From contig JAIELK010000019.1 of the NCBI GenBank assembly GCA_019753175.1, forward strand, positions 111,901 to 175,900: a stretch of 64,000 bases of DNA, in the 5' to 3' direction. The number at the start of each line of letters is the position of its first letter. Within the stretch, counting starts at the first letter, position 1. This stretch comes from Hyphomonadaceae bacterium. Lineage in GTDB: Bacteria; Pseudomonadota; Alphaproteobacteria; Caulobacterales; Aquidulcibacteraceae. A program made the translations under genes and the position numbers. The notes under the pieces were generated by a model. It did no database searches, was not told where the DNA came from, and saw only the letters and a program-made list of their open reading frames with translations. Shown piece by piece: positions 27,422-35,915 of this stretch.

Positions 27422-27444
27422 ATTGTAGGGCGCTACAATTGTAG
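27422..27444. promoter_or_regulatory. BlaI-type operator array
   Basis: CTACAATTGTAG at 27433-27444 is a perfect palindrome containing TACA-N2-TGTA, the BlaI/MecI core. It overlaps a second inverted repeat, ATTGTAG (27422-27428) with CTACAAT (27433-27439). It lies 24-46 bases upstream of blaI, fitting autorepression. Confidence 0.72.
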
Positions 27445-27492
27445 TGTCGCGGAAGTCAACCCGTCACTCAGCGAGAAACCTTTGTCCTCTGA

Positions 27493-27597
27493 TCACAACG
27501 CCTGCTCAGCGCCGTTCTCGATCAAGTACTGACAAAGCCGCCAATGACCATGGAAGGCCGCGCCGCTCAGATCGACGTTGGGACCCAGTGCCTCAAG
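27493..27597 (-). pseudogene. Ankyrin-repeat fragment
   Basis: A 34-residue open stretch on the minus strand reads AAFHGHWRLCQYLIENGAE, one near-canonical ankyrin repeat, flanked by stops and with no start codon. It is a relic of a longer ankyrin-repeat protein. It fills part of the gap between blaI and the ArsR-type regulator. Confidence 0.4.
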
Positions 27598-27673
27598 TCA
27601 TCGCAAAGCCAATGCGGCAGAACAGAAGCGTTGAAATGACGACCTCATATCACGCTAGTGATTGCGCTATCGT

Positions 27674-27687
27674 TAGCATACATGCTA
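27674..27687. promoter_or_regulatory. Inverted repeat, likely operator of the ArsR-type regulator
   Basis: TAGCAT-AC-ATGCTA lies 11 bases upstream of ATG 27698, a good place for autoregulation by the adjacent winged-helix protein. Function inferred. Confidence 0.5.
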
Positions 27688-27697
27688 CCGATGGCGC

Positions 27698-28285
27698 ATG
27701 GCGCAGCCGAGTCACCGCAGACTAACGGACCAGGCGGAGATTGAGGCCTACCTCCATCGAACGCGTATGGCTATTCTCGTGGCGCTCAGAGTTGGACCCG
27801 CAACCGCCACTCAAATAGCCGCCGATCTCGGCGTGCATCCCGCCAACCTGACTCGTCACCTGCGCATTCTGGTCAAAGCGGGCCTGATCGCTCAAACGCG
27901 AACGCGCGACACCGGACGAAATCTGGAAAAATACTATGAAGCGCAGGCGCAAAGCTTCGAGGTTGCCCCTGATGCTGACAAGCTCGCCGCACCCCACAAG
28001 GTCGCACTCAGTTTCGCGCGCAGCGAATTGTCCAGAGCGATCGCGCAGCTGCCGGACGAATGCCCGGGCCTCGTCGAAGTCTATGTCGCGGCCTGCGCGC
28101 TCACGCCTGCTGCGCAGGCTGAGTTCGCCGCGGCGTTGAGCGACCTCGTGGAACGTTTTCAAAAGCAACAGAGCCCCGAAGGTCAGCCCTTCACGTTGGT
28201 GCTGTCGCTGCATCCGACCGCTGCTCACTCGGAGATCGAGGGGCGTGTTCAGCTGTCAAAGCCGAAAAGAGAGAAGCGAAAATGA
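27698..28285 (+). CDS. ArsR-type winged-helix regulator
   Basis: 195 residues. The N-terminal HTH RMAILVALRVGPATATQIAADLGVHPANLTRHLRILVKAGLI matches the ArsR/MarR-like winged helix. No metal-binding Cys cluster is visible. A basic, helical C-terminal extension of about 110 residues ends KPKREKRK. Its stop overlaps the next start by 4 bases, so it is co-translated with a retropepsin-like protein. Confidence 0.82.
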   Translation: MAQPSHRRLTDQAEIEAYLHRTRMAILVALRVGPATATQIAADLGVHPANLTRHLRILVKAGLIAQTRTRDTGRNLEKYYEAQAQSFEVAPDADKLAAPHKVALSFARSELSRAIAQLPDECPGLVEVYVAACALTPAAQAEFAAALSDLVERFQKQQSPEGQPFTLVLSLHPTAAHSEIEGRVQLSKPKREKRK

Positions 28286-29583
28286 GAAGAACGCTGCTTA
28301 AGGTGTCTTTGGCGACTGTCGCGGCGGCGCTCTTCCCCGAGGCGCGCGCGCAGGGCTCTGCTGAACTTGCCGACGCTTGGTCGGCGTGGGCGAACGGCGA
28401 TTTCGCGCGGGCCCGGATTCTGGCTAGTGAAGCGCCGCATGGCGGGGATGAAGCGCGGCACATCCAAGTTCTCGCTGCAGCGGCTCAGGGCGATCATGCC
28501 GGTGCAATGGCGATCTATGCAGGCGTCTCTTCCGGCTATCGTCGGTTTGCCGAGATGGATGAAGCCGTGTTTTGGGCGTATGTCTGGAGCGGGGACATCA
28601 GCGGTGCGCAAAGTTATGCGCGGCGGCGTCGTTCGCTACGGGGACCAGCGACGCGAGGGCGCCTGCGCACCGCGGAAGTGCATCCGAATATCGTTGAAGT
28701 GAGCGGCGCGATCGAACTGCCATTTACCGGGGGATTCTCGCAATACATGCCTGGGGTGGCCGCGCGCGTGAATGGACTTGCAACAGTGGCGCGCATCGAC
28801 ACTGGCGGGTCTTTCATTCATATGAGCCGCTCCCAAGCGCGCGATTTCGGTGTGCCCTTCTCCGGTTGTGAGCGCGAATTCGCTGCGCTCATCACAGCGC
28901 CCGTATGTCACGGCAGGGCCGACCTTGAACTTGGCGGTGCCCGCCTGCGCAACGCGCCCGTGGCGGTTCATCCCGACAACGCTTTCGCTAGTCCTGTCGC
29001 CATTGCAGCTGAACTCGGCGGCGAATTCGGCGTGGTGATAGGCACCAATGTTTTTCGTCAGTTCCTGACGACGGTGGACGCGCCGAGCGGTCGTTTGTTG
29101 CTTAGCGCGCGCACAGATGCACACGCGCGCGCCGACCATCTCGCGCGGCTGCCCGATGTCATTGGCGAGATCCCATTCGGTATCCTCTCAGACCACCTTA
29201 TCATTGCGCGCGGCTGTATCGGCGCGGGCTCAGAGGTTCCGCTATTTATTGATTCAGGGCTCGCGGCCTTCACAACCGAACAAGGCCAGGCCGCGCTGTT
29301 GGCGTCGCAATCAACGCTTAGGCGCTGGGGCGCAACGGCGCCGGCGGATGGACGCTTCGCGGAACTCCCTGTGTCCGTTCGTCTCGGGCCTGTCGAAGCA
29401 AGCGGTCTAACGGCCTTTGAGGTTTCCGACACTGTTTGGCGCAACGGCTTCGGCGACTGGAACGGAGTCAATGTCGAAGCCCTCATCTCGCACGGGTTCC
29501 TGAAACATTGGGCGTGGACCCTTGACTTCGATCGGCAGCGGCTGCTGTTTCACGCTCGCGGCGTGCATGAGAGCGAACCCTGA
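28282..29583 (+). CDS. Exported retropepsin-like aspartic protease
   Basis: 433 residues. The signal peptide is MRRTLLKVSLATVAAALFPEARA. An N-terminal helical, TPR-like part (SAWANGDFARARILASEA) is followed by two aspartic-protease-like lobes, with Asp173 in ARIDTGGSF and Asp324 in LFIDSGLAAF. Two D-[ST]-G motifs in one chain suggest a single-chain, pepsin-like arrangement rather than a retroviral-type dimer. It probably acts in the periplasm. Target unknown. It is coupled to the ArsR-type regulator. Confidence 0.8.
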   Translation: MRRTLLKVSLATVAAALFPEARAQGSAELADAWSAWANGDFARARILASEAPHGGDEARHIQVLAAAAQGDHAGAMAIYAGVSSGYRRFAEMDEAVFWAYVWSGDISGAQSYARRRRSLRGPATRGRLRTAEVHPNIVEVSGAIELPFTGGFSQYMPGVAARVNGLATVARIDTGGSFIHMSRSQARDFGVPFSGCEREFAALITAPVCHGRADLELGGARLRNAPVAVHPDNAFASPVAIAAELGGEFGVVIGTNVFRQFLTTVDAPSGRLLLSARTDAHARADHLARLPDVIGEIPFGILSDHLIIARGCIGAGSEVPLFIDSGLAAFTTEQGQAALLASQSTLRRWGATAPADGRFAELPVSVRLGPVEASGLTAFEVSDTVWRNGFGDWNGVNVEALISHGFLKHWAWTLDFDRQRLLFHARGVHESEP

Positions 29584-29639
29584 CCGATTTGCGGGAGCGC
29601 ACAATCCATGCCGACCCCGTTCGCGGTGCGAAGGCCGCA

Positions 29640-29848
29640 TTCCCAACAAGAGCAACCGAACCCTGCCCTTCGCCTTCAACAAGCGCCTCTACAAGCTGCG
29701 CTGGCGCATCGAAGCCGCCTTCAACAGGCTCAAGGATTTTAGGCGCATCGCCACGCGCTACGACAAGCTCGCCGGAAGTTATCTCGCCTCGGTCTGTCTT
29801 GTCGCCCGTGAAATCCGAGCGGCACGGCGCACCGATCGCCGCGCATGA
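29640..29848 (+). pseudogene. IS5-family transposase fragment (C-terminal)
   Basis: The frame reads RLYKLRWRIEAAFNRLKDFRRIATRYDKLAG, the DDE-Glu region and C-terminus of IS5-type transposases. There is no N-terminal two-thirds. It is fused at its 3' side to a fragment of an ardC gene, and the joined segment recurs at 34.7 kb. Confidence 0.7.
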
Positions 29849-29943
29849 GGCATGGTTCGCAAAGCTCGACATCAAGCGTATTCTGACTCAGGGCACCGCC
29901 TGCTACATTCCATCCAAGGACGTGATCGGCATGCCGCCTCTAG
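29751..29943 (+). repeat. Direct repeat copy 1 (IS5 end joined to ardC fragment)
   Basis: 193 bases almost identical to 34678-34871, differing by about one substitution and one inserted A. It joins the end of the IS5 relic (ATRYDKLAG) to an ardC-like segment. Copy 1 runs on through TCTAGCGGCGCC, which is the uninterrupted form of the IS630 target in copy 2. Confidence 0.85.
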
Positions 29944-29950
29944 CGGCGCC
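29844..29950 (+). pseudogene. ardC fragment
   Basis: About 100 bases closely matching the intact ardC at 55.46-55.56 kb, coding for EAWFAKLDIKRILTQ and ACYIPSKDVIGMPPL but not in one frame with any start. A second relic lies at 34.8 kb. It shows recombination among related elements. Confidence 0.7.
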
Positions 29951-29976
29951 AGCTCCCTTTCTCGGGAGCACACCAC

Positions 29977-30282
29977 ATGCGCCACCTCTATCTCACCGCG
30001 AGTGAATACGACGCGCTGCTCAAGCGCCAACGCGGCAAGTGCTGCGTGCCTAACCGCTTGCACGTGGGAAATACCCGAACCGTGTCGTCGTTGGCGGACA
30101 CGATCCTGGCGATGAACCAGAAGTCCTCCGTTCCTCAACTCAGCCGATTTGTCTCAAGGGTGCTGACGGCGAACTGTGCGCCCTTGAATCCAGCGAGTGC
30201 GCGCGCGCATGAGGGCCGCCCGCTTGTCACGAGGCCGCAGCGAAGTCGCGCCAACACGCCTCAACATGGCCGCAGCGTCTGA
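29977..30282 (+). CDS. Possible HNH-like fragment, hypothetical
   Basis: 101 residues beginning MRHLYLTASEYDALLKRQRGKCCVP, which resembles the first strand-and-knuckle of small HNH-type proteins found on mobile elements. The rest is low-complexity and has no second CxxC or HNH motif, so the gene is probably truncated and running into unrelated sequence. A GCTCCC-GGGAGC hairpin (29952-29969) lies just upstream. Real coding status is uncertain. Confidence 0.35.
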   Translation: MRHLYLTASEYDALLKRQRGKCCVPNRLHVGNTRTVSSLADTILAMNQKSSVPQLSRFVSRVLTANCAPLNPASARAHEGRPLVTRPQRSRANTPQHGRSV

Positions 30283-30426
30283 GGTGAGCCTGCCACGGTG
30301 CGGTTCATGAAGCCAAGCGCCTGCCCCACGGGCGATGCCGTACCGGCTCCTTACGCTCAACCGTCACAGCGCAAGAACCGGCGCGCGCCCGTATCGTGGA
30401 TACCGTTCACCCCTCCGTCGCGGTGT

Positions 30427-31587
30427 TTAGGGAACCTCTAGAGCGGCATCCAGATAGAGCGGTAAATCAAGTCTGTAGTGTTCCTCCGTAAGGCCGCCGC
30501 CATCACCCAGCCGAACCATCACCATCCTGCGATCCGGAATGATGGCGATGTACTGGCCCTGGTAGCCCCAGGCGTAATAGACCTCGTGCCCACGATGCCG
30601 CATGCGCCAGAGCTGATAGCCATAGCGTTCCGTCTTCGCGCCCGACGCATCTACCAGCGGCGCCGCGCGGATGGCTTCTGCGACATAGGAGGCGGGTACG
30701 AGTTGGCGTCCATTCCTCAGCCCCTGATCGAGGTAGAGCTGCCCGAGGCGGGCGTAGTCGCGTGCCGTGGCGTAGATGCAGCAATAGGCTCTTTCCACGC
30801 CCCCTGCATGATCCAGGCTCCACAGCGCAGGCCATTCCGCGCCCAGCGGCTGCCAGAGCCTTTCCGACGCGTAGTCACTCAGCTGCTGTCCTGTGGCGCG
30901 GGCGAGCACGAGGCCCAGCAGCGCGGTATTGCTGCTGTCGTATTTGTGGACCCTGCCCGGCTGACCCGTCACGCGTACTTCGTCCATCAACAGCCGGGTG
31001 ATGTCAGAACCGAAATGCGCGCGCGCCGGAAACGCGAGCGGGTTGTTGTAATTTTCGACAAAGTCCGTCGCCGCGCTCATGGTTAGCAGGTGCCGCAAGG
31101 TCAACTGAGCGCGCGTGCCCTGCGCGAATTCCGGGAGGTAGTCGCTGACCGGCTGGTCGAGGCTGCGGATTGCGCCCTCCGCCAGTGCAATTCCGACCAA
31201 GGCCCCGACGAGGGTCTTGGCGACGGAATTGGAGTTGGTGCGGGAATAACGATCAAAGCCTGGCCCGTACACCTCCTGCTGAATCACGCCGTCTTCAATG
31301 ACGAGAAACGCAGCCGTACGGTAGGCCGCCATCCGTTCCCACTGCTCCCGAGCAAGCGCCCGCTGCGGCTGCGCCATCGGCCATGGCTGCGGCGTCCCCG
31401 CCGCGATCTCGCGGACATGTCGTGTCAGCGTGCTGCCGGTTTCGGTCATGGGCGGTGAGAGCCGTCCGCGCAGGTAGGTATCGCGGATGGCGGCAAGGAT
31501 GTAGGCATGGCCGCTGAGTGCGAGACCGCCGCAAAGCAGGACTAGGCTGGCGAGCAGACCGCCGGCGATGCGCCGCGCGCGAGTCAC
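30427..31587 (-). CDS. Serine beta-lactamase-fold hydrolase (class C/EstB-like)
   Basis: 386 residues from GTG 31587, with AGGGGAG before it. An N-terminal membrane anchor (RIAGGLLASLVLLCGGLALSG) is followed by a penicillin-binding-fold domain: SxxK motif as SVAK in NSNSVAKTL, Y-x-N/S motif region YDSSN, and WGYQGQY in place of the third KTG/HTG motif. The set suggests an esterase or peptidase-like hydrolase rather than an efficient beta-lactamase. It is the last gene of a minus-strand cluster that starts with an AraC regulator. Confidence 0.82.
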   Translation of the reverse strand: MTRARRIAGGLLASLVLLCGGLALSGHAYILAAIRDTYLRGRLSPPMTETGSTLTRHVREIAAGTPQPWPMAQPQRALAREQWERMAAYRTAAFLVIEDGVIQQEVYGPGFDRYSRTNSNSVAKTLVGALVGIALAEGAIRSLDQPVSDYLPEFAQGTRAQLTLRHLLTMSAATDFVENYNNPLAFPARAHFGSDITRLLMDEVRVTGQPGRVHKYDSSNTALLGLVLARATGQQLSDYASERLWQPLGAEWPALWSLDHAGGVERAYCCIYATARDYARLGQLYLDQGLRNGRQLVPASYVAEAIRAAPLVDASGAKTERYGYQLWRMRHRGHEVYYAWGYQGQYIAIIPDRRMVMVRLGDGGGLTEEHYRLDLPLYLDAALEVP

Positions 31588-31598
31588 CGGATCTCCCC

Positions 31599-31976
31599 TT
31601 AGGCCGTCCAAGGGAACAGCGTCGTCACCAGCGCAATCTGCACCGCCAGCAGCGTGGCGTTCAGCAAAAACAGCGCGGGCAGGGTTCCGGCCCAGACATT
31701 GCCGATGAAGATGGCGATGCAACCCAGGCCAACGGCGAGGATCAGCGCCATCAACGGGCGGTTGCGCTCGGGATCGCCAGCGATGAGGAGGTTCATCAGC
31801 GCATAGCCCATCACCAAGGCGCCGATCAGTTGCAGTTGGCTGATGACGAAGGGCGATTCCAGCTCAGGGCCGTTGACGCCAAGGGCGTTGAAGAAGGCGC
31901 GGTGAAAGAACCAATGGCTGGCAGTGAAATAGACCAGCTCAACGATGCCGCCGATCAAGAGTACGGCCTTCAGCAT
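31599..31976 (-). CDS. Four-helix membrane protein
   Basis: 125 residues from ATG 31976 (MLKAVLLIGGIVELVYFTAS). Four hydrophobic segments are evident, ending in LTTLFPWTA-like sequence. The layout resembles small DoxX-type or DUF membrane proteins, but I cannot name the family. Eleven bases separate it from the beta-lactamase-fold gene, so they are probably co-transcribed. Confidence 0.68.
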   Translation of the reverse strand: MLKAVLLIGGIVELVYFTASHWFFHRAFFNALGVNGPELESPFVISQLQLIGALVMGYALMNLLIAGDPERNRPLMALILAVGLGCIAIFIGNVWAGTLPALFLLNATLLAVQIALVTTLFPWTA

Positions 31977-32087
31977 CGGTAGGGCCTCTGGCCTGGCGTG
32001 TGGGTTTGCATGGTGGATTCCTGGTGTTGACAAGGGCTTTGGGCGATAGATTGCGTGGCGCAGGCCAAGAGTCGCGATCAGGGCCGC

Positions 32088-32330
32088 TCACGGCGCTGTC
32101 CGCAGCGAGCGGCTCGCGGTACGCAGTAGCGGCAAGGCTAGGCCGGCCGCGGCCGCAAGGTCGAAGGCGCCGCAGAACGCCGGCCACCATGCCGGCGCCC
32201 TACTGTTGCGGATCAGGTGGCCGTGCATGACGTCGAAGCCGCCGTGCAGCGAAAGGCCGGCCACCAGGCGGGCCGAAAAGCCAATCCCCAGAGACAGCAC
32301 GGCGCCGATGGCAAGCTGTTGATAGTTCAT
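32088..32330 (-). CDS. Small membrane protein
   Basis: 80 residues starting MNYQQLAIGAVLSLGIGFSARLVAG, with two hydrophobic segments and a short basic tail. It starts 14 bases after the alpha/beta-hydrolase stop. Codon use is like its neighbours. It may be truncated, since the tail after residue 65 is low-complexity. Function unknown. Confidence 0.55.
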   Translation of the reverse strand: MNYQQLAIGAVLSLGIGFSARLVAGLSLHGGFDVMHGHLIRNSRAPAWWPAFCGAFDLAAAAGLALPLLRTASRSLRTAP

Positions 32331-32344
32331 TCGTAGATCGAAGC

Positions 32345-33217
32345 TCAGGTTGTAGCCGTCAAAAAATCCTGGATCGCCAGGGCCAGTTGCCCGGGATTGT
32401 CGATGCCGGAAAACGTGTAGGCATCGTCAATGAACAGGAGACGGGCGTTCGGGAAGTCATTCTTGAGACGCACCGCATGGGCCTGCGGGAAGAAGCGATC
32501 TTCCCGCGACCAAGCGATCAGGACTGGCGCCGTGAAACTGCCAAAACTCAGCGCGGCCTTCTGCGTCAGGCGGGGTGAAATGCCGCGGAGAAACTTGCCG
32601 ACATCGCGCCGCACGCCCGATGAACGAGGCAGCGGACCGGCCATGTCGTCCGACATGTGGCGCGGCAGCCTTTTGGCCAGCCAGCCAAAGGCGATCGGCA
32701 GCGGACGCATGAAATGCAAGCGCATGGTCTGCCCCAGGAGCCAGAGCATGCCGGGGACGCGGGCCGAAAATTCCAAGTACTTGAACAGCAGCGGCAGCCA
32801 GATGTTGTAGGCATCGCAGGAGGTCAGCACCAGCCGCTCCACGCGCCGCGGATACGCCGCCACCATCATCTGGCACAGGGCGCCGCCGCTGTTGTTTCCG
32901 ACCAGCGTGGCGCGGTCGAGATGCAGCGCGTCCATGAATTCAGCAATCAGCGCCACCATGCCGTCCGGCGACAGGTCCGCGTCGCGATTCATCGGCAGGC
33001 TGTGCGCACCCAGCGGCCAGGTTGGCACGATGCAGCGGTACTGCGTAGCGAGGCGCGCAGCCACCTGCTGCCACAGGTGGTGGTTGGCCAACACCCCGTG
33101 AATGAACAGGATCGGCGGCGCGCGCGCCGGCCCGAATTCACGGTACTGAACGGCGCCCTGGCTTAGCGCGGCCTGGCGAAGCATCGCTGGCTGCTGCACG
33201 TCCAGAACAATCATCAT
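32345..33217 (-). CDS. Alpha/beta-fold hydrolase
   Basis: 290 residues; AGGAGG precedes the ATG pair at 33217. The oxyanion motif is LFIHGVLANH, the nucleophile elbow GNNSGG, and the acid Asp is in WSREDRFFP. The usual C-terminal His position reads DDAYTFSGIDNP, with no His, which matches a subgroup with altered or missing catalytic His. The enzyme could be inactive or use another base. It is the first of four genes downstream of an AraC regulator. Confidence 0.83.
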   Translation of the reverse strand: MMIVLDVQQPAMLRQAALSQGAVQYREFGPARAPPILFIHGVLANHHLWQQVAARLATQYRCIVPTWPLGAHSLPMNRDADLSPDGMVALIAEFMDALHLDRATLVGNNSGGALCQMMVAAYPRRVERLVLTSCDAYNIWLPLLFKYLEFSARVPGMLWLLGQTMRLHFMRPLPIAFGWLAKRLPRHMSDDMAGPLPRSSGVRRDVGKFLRGISPRLTQKAALSFGSFTAPVLIAWSREDRFFPQAHAVRLKNDFPNARLLFIDDAYTFSGIDNPGQLALAIQDFLTATT

Positions 33218-33295
33218 CCCTCCTCCTGGTTTTGAAACGCCCGGAGTATGGTAGGAGCCGCGCTTCTGCCCGTCTTGAACGAAACGACTGCGCCC

Positions 33296-34015
33296 TCAAG
33301 TCTGTGTAGCGGCGGATGGAAGGACGATCACGGTGCTGGCGCGGAACATGCCCGGCGTGATGCCAAGCATTTCCATGAACGTACGGTTGAGATGCGCGGC
33401 ATCGCTGAAACCGGCCGCTAGCGCCGCCTCGACGATCGGCTCACCCCGCCCCAAGCGCTCCGCGGCGATGCGCAGGCGCAACCATCGCCGGTAGCGGGCC
33501 GGGGCGCCGCCCACGCGGGACGCAAAAATATTGCGGAAGCGGCTGTGCGAGAGACCAACGCTCGAGGCGATGTCATCCAGCCTCGCGCTGGCGGAACTGC
33601 GCAAACGATCCACTGCTTTCGTCACCCGCTGATCGGCAGACACCACGGACCGCGGTTTCAGAACGACCGCAAGTATGGAGAGCACGGTTTCATCGCCTTG
33701 GTCGAACCGCTGGCACAACTCCACCAATTGCTCGGGTCGATGGAATGTTCGCGGCACATCGGAAAACGAGGCCGCATCGGCGTAGTACAGGCCCACGTGC
33801 GCGCCGGCGGCCATGACCTGATGCATGGCGCCGGGCAACACATGCATGACTTGGCCTTCCGACTCGGCGCCCTTGTCCTGCACAACCCGAACCGCTCCAT
33901 CCAGGGCGATGACGATCTTGTGCGCCAGATGCCGGTGCATCGGAGTCGTACCGCCATTGCCGGCAAACAGCGCCCAGTCATCTCCCAGCGCAATTCTTCC
34001 AGTCCAGTCCCGCAT
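33296..34015 (-). CDS. AraC-family transcriptional regulator
   Basis: About 239 residues from ATG 34015. An N-terminal cupin-like sensor (HRHLAHKIVIALDGAVRVVQ) precedes two C-terminal HTHs, LDDIASSVGLSHSRFRNIFAS and VEAALAAGFSDAAHLNRTFMEMLGITPGMFR, the AraC signature. No good ribosome site precedes 34015, and the frame is open to TTG 34081, so the start is uncertain. It probably controls the four-gene hydrolase cluster that follows on the same strand. Confidence 0.85.
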   Translation of the reverse strand: MRDWTGRIALGDDWALFAGNGGTTPMHRHLAHKIVIALDGAVRVVQDKGAESEGQVMHVLPGAMHQVMAAGAHVGLYYADAASFSDVPRTFHRPEQLVELCQRFDQGDETVLSILAVVLKPRSVVSADQRVTKAVDRLRSSASARLDDIASSVGLSHSRFRNIFASRVGGAPARYRRWLRLRIAAERLGRGEPIVEAALAAGFSDAAHLNRTFMEMLGITPGMFRASTVIVLPSAATQT

Positions 34016-34431
34016 AGGAGCCACAATACGCTGCCCGTACCAACGCCAATGACGACGAAGCCCACGCCGAGGCCTGGACAACTAGCAAAGCGCGCAAGAC
34101 CTCCACAAGAGGCTGCTGCGTCAGGCTCATGCCGGGATCCTCGAGCGGCAGGCGTTCGCAGCGCGGCGGTTCCACGAAGTGCGTCGGCGCTTTTCAGCTT
34201 GCGCAGCGCCGACAGGCTTACCTCAGTCGGCGTCTCAGCGGTCCGCGCCGGGGCTCGTGGCACATCGACGGTATGATTCCGATTGACGAGTTCGAGCGTC
34301 TCGTCGGCGGGCCCGGCCTTTCCGAGAAGGGTGACTTCATGTGTGGACATCCTGTAATCGCGGCAGCGCCGGCGTTCTAGCAGCAATCTGAGCTGGCTCG
34401 CGAGAGTGAGTCTGAACTCCAGGAGGTTGTC
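34016..34431. other. Gap without a convincing gene
   Basis: 416 bases upstream of the AraC gene and before the IS110 relic. A minus-strand frame from ATG 34350 (MSTHEVTLLGKAGPADETLE) is open for about 90 residues, but it runs on into the AraC gene in another frame and has no recognisable motif. It probably holds the AraC promoter and the left non-coding end of the IS110 relic. Confidence 0.5.
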
Positions 34432-34677
34432 ATGTCCCTGTTCGTTGGTTTGGATGTTTCCCAGCGCTTGACCCATCTATGCGTTGTCGACGCAGACGGA
34501 AAATGCGTTTGGCGCGGCAAATGCGCGACCGATCCAACAATTCTTGCTGAAATAGTTCGGACCCGAGCCGGATCGGACGCGCGGGTCGGCGTTGAGACAG
34601 GTCCGTTGACGCCATGGCTTGTGCATGCGCCGCCGCCATGACCGCGTGGACATGATCTGCATCGAAGCGCGCCACGC
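34432..34677 (+). pseudogene. IS110-family transposase fragment (N-terminal)
   Basis: Starts MSLFVGLDVSQRLTHLCVVD, the DEDD catalytic start of IS110 proteins, through VETGPLTPWLVHA. There a frame change leads to RRHDRVDMICIEARHA, after which the gene is cut at the junction with the 194-base repeat. It is not the same sequence as the intact IS110 at 62.4 kb. Confidence 0.78.
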
Positions 34678-34871
34678 CCACGCGCTACGACAAGCTCGCC
34701 GGAAGTTATCTCGCCTCGGTCTGTCTTGTCGCCCGTGAAATCCGACCGGCACGGCGCACCGATCGCCGCGCATGAGGCATGGTTCGCAAAAGCTCGACAT
34801 CAAGCGTATTCTGACTCAGGGCACCGCCTGCTACATTCCATCCAAGGACGTGATCGGCATGCCGCCTCTAG
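34678..34871 (+). repeat. Direct repeat copy 2 (IS5 end joined to ardC fragment)
   Basis: Nearly identical to 29751-29943. Its end is interrupted by the IS630 element at a TA. The two copies flank about 4.9 kb containing the AraC-hydrolase cluster, so recombination between them could delete that block. Confidence 0.85.
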
Positions 34872-35912
34872 AGCAAAATCCGACCAGATTGAATCGGATT
34901 TTGGATTCCCTCGGGACTCGAATTCTGATTCACACTGCATGCTGGGCGGGAGGCCAGCATGCATGGCGAAATCACTGTCCGAAGATTTGCGCAAGCGAGT
35001 GATTGCAGCGGTTGAAGGCGGGCTGTCGCGGCGCGCGGCGGCCGAGCGGTTCGGAGTGTCGGCATCGAGCGCGGTGCGCTGGACCCGAAGCGGCGAGGAC
35101 CGCGCCAAAGCTCAAGGCGGAGACCGCCGCTCGGCCCGCATCGAAGCCTTCGCCGAGATCATTCTGGCGGCGGTGAACAAGAAGATCGACATCACCCTCA
35201 TTGAACTCGCCGCGCTGCTGTGGGCCAAGCACGGCCAGCAATTCGCGCCATCGACGTTGTGGCGCTTTCTCGACCGCCACGACATGACGCTTAAAAAAAA
35301 CCGCACACGGCAGCGAGCAGACGCGGCCCGACGTCGCCGAACGACGCCAGGCTTGGGCCGCGGCGCAGCCTGAGATCGACGCTTCGCGCCTGGTCTTCAT
35401 CGACGAAACCGGCGCCTCGACCAAGATGGCGCGGATGCGCGGACGCAGCCGCCGCGGCGAACGATGCGTCGCCGCGATCCCACACGGACATTGGAAAACC
35501 ACCACTTTCACCGGCGCGCTGCGCCTTTCCGGCATGACCGCGCCGATGGTGCTCGACGGGCCGATGAACGGCGCCGCCTTCAGGGCCTACGTGGCCCAAG
35601 TGCTCGTCCCCACGCTCAAACCCGGCGACATCGTGGTGATGGACAATCTCGCCGCCCACAAACACGCCGCCATCCGCGAGACCATCGAAGCGGCGGGCGC
35701 GCACCTTGCCTGCCTGCCGCCATACTCGCCCGACTTCAACCCGATCGAGAACGCCTTCGCCAAGCTCAAGGCGCTTCTACGAAAAGCCGCGGCGCGAACC
35801 CTTGAAGACCTATGGGACGTTATCGGCGAAGCGCTCGGCGCCTTCGCCCCAGCAGAATGCGCAAACTACTTCAGCGCCGCTGGATATGCGCCAAACTGAA
35901 CAGAATCTGCTC
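34871..35912 (+). mobile_element. IS630-family insertion sequence, complete
   Basis: 1,042 bases bounded by TA duplications at 34869-34870 and 35913-35914. Left end GAGCAAAATCCGACCAGATTG and the reverse complement of the right end, GAGCAGATTCTGTTCAGTTTG, match at 15 of the first 21 positions, giving imperfect terminal inverted repeats. Joining the flanks across the element restores CCTCTAGCGGCGCCA, which is exactly what copy 1 has at about 29,939-29,951, so the boundaries are supported by an empty site in the same window. Confidence 0.9.
34963..35899 (+). CDS. IS630-family transposase, two frames joined by frameshift
   Basis: The first frame ([44 protein letters not shown] domain) runs to 35373. 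The second frame carries the DDE domain: [22 protein letters not shown] and [11 protein letters not shown], ending at 35899. They join at TTAAAAAAAACC near 35291-35302, an eight-A slippery run, with a net +1 shift. Such shifts are typical of IS630-type elements and may be programmed or transcriptional slippage, so the gene is probably functional. Confidence 0.85.
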
Positions 35913-35915
35913 TAG

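Noticed and set aside
34087..34350. Minus-strand frame MSTHEVTLLG upstream of the AraC gene
   Set aside because: No family likeness and it continues into the AraC coding region in the wrong frame; left as an unassigned gap.
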